From Papio anubis (lineage: Eukaryota > Chordata > Mammalia > Primates > Cercopithecidae), in contig NC_044978.1 in assembly GCF_008728515.1 (NCBI RefSeq), positions 147,184,262 through 147,248,261 of the forward strand: DNA of 64,000 nt. Direction: 5' to 3'. Positions 14,001 to 25,600 of the stretch are shown one piece after another. Made by a program: the position numbers and the translations under genes. Numbering within the stretch: the stretch's first letter is position 1; every line of letters starts with the position of its first letter. The notes beneath the pieces are model-generated. The model was given only the letters and a program-made list of their open reading frames with translations, ran no database searches and had not been told where the DNA came from.

Positions 14001-16645
14001 TATCCTAGAGGGAAAATCTAAGTGTTCAATTGTTCGTGATTTTCAACCAGTTCTCCTCAATTTGACTTAGATCTGTTTATCATTATTTTATTGTAAGTTT
14101 CTGGGGAGAAGAGAACATGGTTTGCCTTTGGCTTCCAATGAGGCGGAATCCAATTTAAGCTTATTAGAAAACAAGAACAAATGTTAAAAAAGAATAACTA
14201 CAACTTTATTTGGAATGTTTCATCTCTACACACTGTGTAGGATTGTAAAATATTTATTTTACATGAGGATCCTCACAGCAACACCTGTTAAGTCACTGTC
14301 TGTTGGAAGCAGCTAGTTGTAACCTTGGCCTGTGTTGTCTTCTTTCCATAATATATTGGTATAGCCTTTAAAATGTTAAAGGCAAAGGAACTTTAAGACA
14401 ACTAGTTGAGAAGTCATAGTAGAGAAACAGTAGGACTGCTTGTTCTTCAAGTTTTCTGGTTTCATCAAGGCAAGATGACAGTGTTTTCAGATATGCCTGT
14501 GGCTTATAGGATACCATATTTATTTATAAAATAAATATGAAATCCTTTATATTTGTGAGAAATATCTCAATGCTTAGGATCATGAATTTGCTTTTTTTTT
14601 TTTTAAATGTTATTCTCATAACTGTAAGGAGTACTAAATAGGTATTAAAGCAAGGGAGCCAGTCCTTGAGAATTAGCCTCCCTTTTTCTTTTCATAATTG
14701 TGTTTTACTGGAGTTACTCGTACTTTCCGAGGGACTTAGAGAGCTGTTTATTTTGTAGTTAACAGAGAAAAGGAGCCTTATTTGCAATTTTTGTTTATCC
14801 CAATGAAAACATACTTAAAGTATCTTGTAGAACACTCCCATATTTTTTCTTTGGAGATCCATGTGTAATTAAATTTTCTCAGAAATTATAAAAATGTTTA
14901 TAAACTTATGCCCGTGTTTAGCTATAGCACAATTTTTTGATCTATAGCTTAAAGACATTGTTCAATTCAAATTCATGTATTCAGAGAACGGCTCTGTTAC
15001 CCTCCACTATTGTACAGAGATCTCTGGTAGAGGAGGCTCATGACAAGAACCTCCCTTTTTAGGGGTGATGTTTATACCTATAACATTAGGGTGCACATAA
15101 AAGAACAGAGTGATGCATTTTGTTTTTTTGACAGCTTAATTTTGCTCTTTTCATGAGTTTTTTTTTTTTTTTTTTTCAGTCTTGAAATTTGGGCTTAATA
15201 TTTCATGGCTTCATGAGTCCATTGTATAGTTAGACCATAATTTATATAAATATTTTCCCGATTTCAAGCATGTCAGTTGCTTACACTTCTTATGCTCCTA
15301 ATAGTGTGATGACTAGACTAAATTTATATGTAAATATTTGTCATCACCTCTGAGTATCTCCAAGAGTTACTATGCTAAAGGAGATGAATGAACTTCTTTA
15401 AGGTTCTGGGTGTGTTCTACCAAATTACTTTCTAGAAAAGTCACACTAATTTACACTTTTATAATTAGTGTTTTTATTAGTACAAACTCATATTTTCATC
15501 AATATTGTGTATAATATTAAAAAATCTATATGGCTACCCATAGAGTCATAAAATTGTAGAGGGGAAAATCTTAAGAGTTTGTTTGGGCCGGGCGCGGTGG
15601 CTCAAGCCTGTAATCCCAGCACTTTGGGAGGCTGAGACGGGCGGATCACGAGGTCAGGAGATTGAGACCATCCTGGCTAACATGGTGAAATCCCGTCTCT
15701 ACTAAAAAAAAAAAAAATATGAAAAACTAGCTGGGCGAGGTGGCGGGCGCCTGTAGTCCCAGCTACTCGGGACGCTGAGGCAGGAGAATGGCGTGAACCT
15801 GGGAGGCGGAGCTTGCAGTGAGCCCAGATCGCGCCACTGCACTCCAGCCTGGGCGACAGAGTGAGACTCTGTCTCAAAAAAAAAAAAAAAAAAAAAAAAA
15901 GTTTGTTTGGTCCAACATTTTACAGAAGACCACAGTGAAACCCTGATGACTAATTAAAATAAAAATGGTAAGTCAAACTTAGGTTAGAATTTTAGTTTTC
16001 TAGACTTCTGGTTCAGTATTGTTTTTCCCAGAGAATACTACTTTTATTTATTGAATGGCTGTAACATGGCTAGGTGCTACACTGGGCACTTAGCGTTTAA
16101 AATTTTGTCTTATTTTATTTTAGTTTAGTTTAGTTTACTTTATTTGTAGAGATGGGGTCTTGCTCTTTTGCCCAGGCTGGTCTTGAACTGCTGGGCTCAA
16201 GTGATCATTCTGTCTTGGTTTCTCAAAGTGCTGGGATTATAGGCATGGGCTACCATGTCCGGCCCTTTAAGAAAAATTTAATCTTCCCAGTAACCTAAAT
16301 GTTGAGTGGCTTGAAACTGTTTTACTATTTATAGAGAAGGGGACGTAAGGAAGAAATAAGAGCAGTCTTCAGATGCTGGATGTGGAAAAAGTAGATAAAC
16401 TTTTTCTCCCTGGTCAGCGGATAGATTAAGGAAAGAGGTGGAATTCACAGGGAAGTATTTTGACTTAATATAAGGAAAAACTTTCTTAAGGAGTATAGTA
16501 TTTTGCTATTCACTAAAGAAAGAAGGTGAATTAACGTTGCTCGATTTTGAAAGTATTTAAGTCTAGTCTATTTTTTTTGTTAGAAATGTGGAAAATGGGG
16601 TCTCTGTATTGAATAAGGAGGTAGGACTAGTTGACTAAAGATAAT

Positions 16646-16676
<31 letters not shown>

Positions 16677-19600
16677 TTTTTTTTTTTTGAGACGGAGTCT
16701 CGCTCTGTCGCCCAGGCTGGGGTGCAGTGGCCGGATCTCAGCTCACTGCAAGCTCTGCCTCCCGAGTTTACGCCATTCTCCTGCCTCAGCCTCCCGAGTA
16801 GCTGGGACTACAGGCGCCCGCCACCTCGCCCGGCTAGTTTTTTGTATTTTTTAGTAGAGACGGGGTTTCACCGTGTTAGCCAGGATGGTCGTGATCTCCT
16901 GACCTTGTGATCCGCCCGTCTCGGCCTCCCAAAGTGCTGGGATTACAGGCTTGAGCCACCGCGCCCGGCCAAGATAATTTATTTTACAGTTCTTGGCATG
17001 TAGTTTAATGCTCAATAAAAACTTATTAATAGTAAATTAAAAGATACCATGAAGTCTGTGAAGCCAGCAACAGAATAGCAGAGATGCTGATAAATAATGA
17101 ACAGAAGTAAGCAAAGAAGAGTGGAGAGGAGATAGAAACTAAAGCACTGACTCTGAAAGCTAAGGGGTCAGAGAGTTCTAGGATGTAGTCAATTTGTTGT
17201 AAAACATTAGATGGAGAAAAGGGTGTATTAGTCCGTTTTCACGCTGCTAATGAAGACATACCCGAGACTGAGCAATTTATGAAAGAAAGGTTTATTGGAC
17301 TTACAGTTCCATGTGGCTGGGGACCTCACAATCATGGTGGAAGGGGAAAGACACGTCTCACGTGTCAGCAGACAAGACATCAGATCTCATGAGACTTATT
17401 CACTATCATGAGAACAGCACAGGAAAGACCTGTCCCCATGATTCATTCACCTTTCTCAGGATCCCTCCCATAACATGTGGGAGTTCAGGATGAGATTTGG
17501 GTTAGGGACACAGCCAAACCATATCAAAGGGTGTGAAGAAAACATGAAAATTACCCATATTTCCCTAATCAGAGATAAACATTGTTAATGTTTTATTGAT
17601 TCTTTTCAGATTTTAGAATGTAAATTTAAAAATTATGTATATATCTAGAGATAAACAGGGTCATTAAACATACTGTTATGTCATCTGCTTTTGCCACCTA
17701 ATAAACCTGAATATATTTCTGTGAGTAAATATGGATATTTGTTATAATTTTTATTGCTGTAGAGATTTTGTTACATGGTTGAATATACATATTAATAGAT
17801 ATTTAGGTTATTTGTTTTCCCATATTATAAACAATACTCACATCTCTCTGTTCATACTGCCATTATTATAGTTGAGGCCATCTTTGCCTACATGGTCACT
17901 TACTTTCTGACTTCCCCTTTTCTTGCCCTATTGCAACCTGCTCTCCATAGTAGTTGATCTCACCCACTCAGCTATGGGGTTTTCTGTCATACTGCTTATA
18001 AGCATGGCGAGGTGTAGTGGAAATGGAATGTTAGTATTTTTGGCATTTTTACGGTGGTGGGAAACTAGTAGAGCACCATCATTTCAGAGATAATTTAAGT
18101 TTGTTCTTTCTCCATTAAGGGACTCCCTCTTGCCCAGAAGTACAATTGTTGAACTTAAAGCAAATAAAGATTATAGAATTTAATAAGATAAGAAATTTGA
18201 CATATTTGGGTATAACTGGCCAGCTGTCAAGTATAAAAACTTTGAGTTTCTATAATACCATGATCGTTGTGTTATTATTTTAGAGAAAAGGAAAGGACTT
18301 TGAGATTATATTCTCAATGGTTAGTTACTAGGACTATTATGGGTGATCCACATGGCTATTATAAATGGAATGGTGATGTTACCTAGCCTTTTGCAAAGCC
18401 TTTTTCCTGTCTGACAAAGAGGCAGAGAAAAACCGGTAGTTAAGTAGGGAGAACAGATATTTGAATGACTGAACCTAGTCTGTTGACTCTCTGTAATGTA
18501 TGGTTGAACTGAAATCTGTTAATTGTATCAGACCTTGGATGTGCTTTAGAAAGAGTTATGGATAAATTTTTAATTAAGACTTGATGGTGGATTGACTATA
18601 GTTGAAGACAAATAAATATGTTTTAATTTAAGTCTTTCAGTTGCAAACACTTTAGTGTAAGCAAAATGGGGGAATTTATTCGGAGCCTGCTAACTTTTCT
18701 CACTGAATGTAGAAATAAACATTTTGCACCTTGGTTTGTACATACTGGTTCAACAAATCAAGGATAAAGTTGGCCACACCTTGCTCAAGTGCTGTCTCCT
18801 GGTCTAGTTGATTGTGGTCAAGAGTGTGGAGCCATCTGATGGATATATCTGTGGTTTTTGGAGGCCCTTTGGAGGGTGGGGTGAACTGTAAATTATTAGA
18901 GAAAATGTGCTTGTAGTGAAGGGCACTGGCTACTACGTGCTTGTTTTAAATAGTGGGTTATTTTTAGTAATCAGAAACCTGTAAGAGTTATGTGTTGCAA
19001 AATTTATAGTTTCATTTTAATATAAATATAGTAATTAGAAGGTAAGGCTAAATCCTTTTAATTTTTACGTATCATTAGATACTTTCATGTTTGAAATGGC
19101 AGCCACCTAAGGATAACACAGGGCCTGGGACATAAGGCCTTGAGCAAATGTTCATAGTTGAATGAGGGAGCAGTTGAGAGGACATAAGAGCCACTCATAT
19201 GTGGCTTTGCATACCAAATTTATAAAGTGAACCGTTCCCCATCCCCACCATGACCTAGTCTTCATGGTTGTCTTTTATTTAAAAAAAAAGGTTTTTTTTC
19301 TTCTTTTTTGAGAGGGAGTCTCACTCTCGCCCAGGCTGGAGTGCAGTGGTGCAATCTCAGTTCACTGTAACCTCCGCCTCCCAGTTCAAGTGATTCTCCT
19401 GCCTCAAAACGCCCAAGTAGCTGGGATTACAGGCACATTCCACCATGCTCGGCTAATTTTTGTGTTTTTAGTAGAGACGGGGTCTCACCATGTTGGCCAA
19501 GCTGGTCTTGAACTCCTGACCTCAAACGATCCGCCCATCTGGGCCTCTCAGAATGCTGGGATTACAGGTGTGAGCCACTGCACCTAGCCTGTTTTCAATT

Positions 19601-22600
19601 TTATTAAAAAAAATTTGTTTAGAGATAGGTTGGAGTGCAGTAGTACAATTGAGGCTTACTGCAGCCTCCATCTCTTGGGCTCAAGCAATCCTCATCCTAC
19701 CTTAGCCTTCTGAGTAACTGGGGCTACAGGCATGCACCACCATGCCCAGCTTAATTTTTTTTTTTTTTTTTTTTTTTTTGAGATAGAGTCTTGCTCTGTC
19801 TCCCAGGCTGGAGTGCAGAGGCACTATTTCAGCTCACTGCACCCTCTGCCTCTGCCTCCGGAGTAGCTGGGACTACAGGCGTGCACCACTCTGCCCGGCT
19901 AAGTTTTGTAATTTTAGTAGAGATGGGGTTTCACGATGTTGACCAGGCTGGTGTCAAACTTCTGACCTCAAGTGATCCCCAGCTAATTTTTTTTTGGTAG
20001 AGATAGTCTCATTATGTTGCCCAGGCTGATCTTGAATTCCTGGGCTCAAGCAGTCCTCCGCCTCAGCCTCCCAAGGTACTGGAATGACAGGTTTATGCTG
20101 CCGTCCCTGACTTCATGTTTGTCTCTTAGATTTTCATTTTTATTGGATTTCTTTTGTTAATAGGCCAAATTGAAAAGCTTTATTTTATTTTTATTTTTTG
20201 TGAATCACTGAAGCAAACAAATTTATTGACACCCTTTTGAGGTACATTTTTGGAGCTTCTAATTATCTAAACATTGTCATGAATGCTTAAAAAGATGTGT
20301 AGGGAAACTTTTTAAAAGATGTTTTGTGGGAACTTTTTAGAAAAAGAAAATGTAACAAAGAGTTTATGGTCTTAAATGAATGGTTAGATATCAGTAGATG
20401 GTTCACCTGCAATATATAGCTAGAACTTGACAACTTACCACCTCTGCAAATACCACCATAGTCCAAGCCTCCCGCATCTCATCTGGAACTGCAGTAGCTT
20501 TCTAAATGGTCTCCCTGCATTTACTTTCCCCCCTCTTCTGTGTGTTCTTCAAAGGACAGGCCTTAAGTTGGGTCACAAACTATGCTCAAAATTCTCCAGT
20601 GGATTCCCATTCTATAATAAAGACTAAAATTATTCCTACTGCCTAGAAAGTCCTCCAGGATTTGGCCCCTACCTCTTTCACTCGAACTCTTCTGGCACGC
20701 CTCCGCATTGTGCTACAGCCACATTCAACTCCAGGCACACTCCCATCTCGGCTTTTCCCTTTGTAGTTTTAACTGCCCGAATATTCTTGCCTGAGGTATC
20801 TTCATTTCAGGCCTCTGTCAAAGTGTTGTTTATCAAAGAGGCATTCCCTGACTACCTTATCTCAAACCCTGACTACCTTATCTCAAAGAGTATCCTTCAT
20901 CACTCTTTAATTCTTTCACCCTGCTTCACCCTGTTTTACTTTTTATTCATAGAACATTTAACTTGACAATGTGTATTTGTTTATTTGTGTATCTGTTTCC
21001 TCTTCTAGACTTCAAGTTCCATGAGGGCAGGAATTTTGTCTTTTTTATTCACTGCTGTATCTTAAGTGCCTGGTACATAATGGGTGCTCAGTAAATATTT
21101 GTGTATTCTCAGTAGTAATTGGGGGAGACAGTGTATTATAGGCCTGGCACTGGTAAATGTGGGGATGATGGTTGAATTTAGGAGATAGAAGGTAAAAAAG
21201 TTGCTAGCATCTCAAAGTTCTTGTATACTTATTTTGTTTTTGAGACAGGGTCTTTGTTGTTCAGGCTGGAGTGCAGTGGTGCAATCACAGCTAACTGTAG
21301 CCTCAACCTCCTGGGTTTATATCCTCTTGCCTCAGCCTCCCTAGTAGCTGGGACTAGAGGTGTGCACCACCATGCCTGGCTAATTTTTTGGTAGTTTTTT
21401 TGTAGAGACGGAATTTCATGATGTTGCCCAGGCTGGTCTCGGACTCCTGGGCGCAAATGATCCTCCTATCTTGGTCTCCCAAAGTGCTGGGATTACAAGC
21501 ATGAGCCACCATGTGTAGCCTCTTGTATACTTTTTATAAAGCTGGTAGAAGTGTTTGCTTTGTATAACTGAATTGATGTTTTATAAAAAATATTTGGTTA
21601 CATTTCATTTAAGATGAAGAAGATGACTTTACGTGTAAGAAGGCGGCCTCTAAATCAAAAGAGAATGGAAGATCTACAAATAGTCATCTTGGAACATCAA
21701 ACATGAAAAAGAATGAAGAAAACACTAAGACCAAGAATAAGCCTTTATCACCAATAAAACTTACACCCACATCAGTGCTTGATTATTTTGGAACTGGAAG
21801 TGTCCAAAGATCTAATAAGAAGATGGTGGCAAGCAAAAGAAAAGAGGTGAGTGTTCTACATATAAGCAAGTATGCTCAGGATTTATACCCATTCACTAAT
21901 ATTAATAACAGGAGAAACTAGGATGTAGTAAATAGGTCAACATGTTTTAATAATTAAAATAATTTTCCTATGATTATGGATAAAATATATTGCCCTCATT
22001 TTAAAGGATGAGGAAGTTAGAATGTTACATATTTAGTTTTTTTAATTCGTGAAAGCGGGAAAAGATCTTTTAAGCTGTAAGAAAAAATTGTAATTATTCG
22101 AATTTAAATTGAGTTCTCAGAATGCAAACTCATTTTACTGTTGACCTCAGCCAGTCAATATTAGAAATAAATTTGTTTCCACATGAGATAATAAATAGAG
22201 TCTTTACAAATACAGCATACCAATGCTACACTTTTGACCTTCGCTACTTTGACAGATATTGGATTCATCTGTTTCTGGCCATTTAGGAAACAGACATACC
22301 ACATAAATGATGGTGAAAGTAGTCCCCTGAGTTAAAGAAAGCCTGCCCCATCGTGGGTGTTTGTTGATTCGATCACTTCCTCCATAATACAATGTAATCA
22401 TTCTCACATGTTGGTTTGCCAATGTTCTGGACTACTTGTCAAGCCAAGACATTAATCTACAGGATTGGTTTATTTTTATTTTTATTTTTGGTACTTCTCT
22501 TGAACATATCAATAGAACTAAGTGAGACAGGTCTGTCTATAGGCTATTTATTTATTAGGGAATTGGATATGGTCAGGGAGTAGTCGTAGATTTGGCTTTC

Positions 22601-25600
22601 TGGCTGGTGTACATTGCAGCTATTACTGATACACTTATCTCTCATTGGTGTGTTTAATCAGCAGCAGTAAAGAAAAAGTGCCTTATTTTTCACTTAAGGT
22701 TTATGCTGATTTTGCTTGATTTTCTTTGAAATATAGCTTTCACAAAATACAAATGAGTCTGGATTAAATGATGAAGCCATCGCCAAGCAATTACAGCTTG
22801 ATGAAGATGCGGAGGTATTGGCATTTTGCTTAGAATCATTAGTAACTTGATATTGTGACTAGCTATTTAGTCCAACCAGACTTTGAATTGAACCTCATTG
22901 GAAGTTACATGTAAAATAAGTTAAAATCTAATAAATGAAAATCTAAATTTCTTTTTTTTTTTTTTTTGAGACGGAGTTTCGCTCTGTCGCCCAGGCTGGA
23001 GTGCAGTGGCCGAATCTCGGCTCACTGCAAGCTCCGCCTCCCGGGTTCACGCCATTCTCCTGCCTCAGCCTCCCGAGTAGCTGGGACTACAGGCGCCCGC
23101 CACCTCGCCTGGCTAGTTTTTTTTTGTATTTTTTTTTTTTAGTAGAGATGGGGTTTCACCGTGTTCGCCAGGATGGTCTCGATCTCCTGACCTCGTGATC
23201 CACCCGTCTCGGCCTCCCAAAGTGCTGGGATTACAGGCTTGAGCCACCGCGCCCGGCCGAAAATCTAAATTTCTATACAAGATAAATAATGAGACCAGGG
23301 GAGAATTATTTACTACTGAAAGATTTATTTTTAGAGAAGATTGATCAGGTGCTGTGAGATGATTTTGGAGAAATGACAAGCAGCAAATCCTGTAGGTCAT
23401 GATAGGACTTTGATACCTACAAAAAGGATGTTAATGGAACCCATTGGAGTTTTTGTTTTGTTTTTTTGTTTTTTTTTGAAGATAGTCTCACTTTGTTGCC
23501 CAGGCTGGAGTGCAGTGGCACGATCTGGCTAATTGCAACCTCCGCCTCCCGGGATCAAGTGATTCTCCTGCCTCACCTGCCCCAGTAACTGAGGCTACAG
23601 GTGCCCACCACTACGCCTGGCTAATTTATGTAGTTTTAGTAGAGATGGGGTTTCACCATGTTGGCCAGGCTGGTCTCAAACTCCTAACCTCAAGTGATGT
23701 GCCCTCCTCAGTCTCCCAAAGTGTTGGACTACAGGTGTGAGCCACCACGCCCAGCCCCATTGGAGTTTTGAATAGAGAAGTGACATGACTTGATGGATCT
23801 TAAAAGAAAATTATTTTGGCTCAATGATGTTAATAGTTCATGGTGGGGGCAAGATTGAAAGCAGATCAGTTTGCAGACTGAATGGTAGGCGAGAGATGTC
23901 AGCTTGTAATAGGAAGAGGCAGTGAGAAGTGGTCGTAATTGAAAGGTACAAGTTGTTTTTGACAGATGGGATGTAAGGTGTGAGGGAAGAAGATTCACAG
24001 ATGAGGCTGGGCGTGGTGGCTCACGCCTGTAATCCCAGCACTTCGGGCGGCCGAGGTGGGAGGACCACTTGAGCCTGGGAGTTCAAGACCAGTCTGGGTA
24101 ACACAGGGAAATCCCATCTCTACCAAAAATACAAAAATTAGCTGGGCACGGTGGTACACACCTGTGGTCCCAGATACTTGGGAGGCAGAGGTGGGAGGAT
24201 TGCTTAAACCTGGGAGGTTCAGGCTGCAATGAGCTGTGATTGTGCCAATGTACTCTAGCCTGGGTGACAGAGCAATACCTCGTCTCTGGGAAAAAAATAT
24301 TCAGTTATGGCCTTAACAACTGGGTGAATGGTGATATGATTTGCTAAGGCTGGAACACGGGAAGCAGAACAGGTTTGGTACAGATAAATCTTTTGGACAA
24401 GTTAAGTTTGAGATGTCTAATAGAATTCCAAATGGAAATGCAGAGTAGGCGGTTGGGTAGAAGAGTCAGGAACTCAAGAAGTCTAAACTGAAGATGGACA
24501 TTTGGAAATCATTACCAGTTGAGTAATATTTAAACCTGTGTAACTGGGTGAGATCTTGGGGAGATAATGCAAATAGAAAAAAAAAGGTCTCAGGATTGAG
24601 CCCTGGGCCACTGTTAACATTTAGAGGTCAGGAAAAGGAGGATGATCCAGCAAAGGAGAGGAGAGAGTGGCTAGTGAAGTAGGAACAACAGGAGGGGTTG
24701 ATATCTTACAGAAGTATTTCAGGGAGGAGCGCCCATCTCTGTCAGAGATTCCAGGCTTAGCTGCCGGCTGTTTGAACTCCCTTCCTCTGGTTTAGCTTAA
24801 GTGTCACTTTCCAAACTACCTTAACTATATTAGAAACCCCTCCGATATACTCTATCACGCTGTCATAGCTACTATTAAAGTATAGGCTCTGAGGTCCCCT
24901 CACCAGGACTGTTTATGTCTCTCACTCAACCATTGTTACATCAGTGCTTATCTTAGTGTCTGGCATACAATGGGCTCTTGATAAGTATTATTGTGAGAGA
25001 ACAATATTGTTTGTGATTGTTCACTTTTTATTACTTCGGCAGTTTATAGTTTGTGTTTGCAAAATATTTTTCTATCTTATTTGATCACACTGAATCACAT
25101 AAACTACAAACAAGTATCCACATGACTCAAGGTAGTGCAAGTAGCCTAGGTCAAACTAGGAAGTAATTTTTAGGAACCTGATTTCTCCTTATCTGATCCA
25201 AATACTAGAGGGTTACCTAATCCTTTCCAAACCAGGTGTGGTACTTTGTATCATAATCCCCTATTTTTCCATTTTTATCACATTCTTTCAGAATCTTGTT
25301 TGGGTAATTTATTAATCTGATTAAGGACTTTTAGGTGTTAATGCCTGAAGATGTCTTTCCTAATTATCCCTCTAAGAGTTTTTCCTCCCTTCTTTTTTCT
25401 CTTTTAAAAGATTGAGTGGATTTTGAAGTCCTTTTCTTTGTTTGAATAATGTATGGTATTTTTTATTGAATATCACATAAGGCCATTTTACCAGGGGGTA
25501 TACAGCCATTTGGTTTATAATGAGAAAGATATTCCACTGCTACATAGTCTCTTTCGGAAGAGCTCCATGTTGCTGGAAGTGAAAGTATTTCGAAATAACT

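Larger units (their letters stand above)
23275..24740 (+). mobile_element. Long ancient mammalian repeat, split by two Alus
   Basis: The non-Alu parts (23275-23468, 23757-24003, 24299-24740) are purine-rich and contain AGAAGTGACATGACTTGATG and AGGATTGAGCCCTGGGCCAC, phrases of a long dispersed mammalian repeat. The same family occurs at 32640-34450. I cannot name it securely. Confidence 0.5.
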
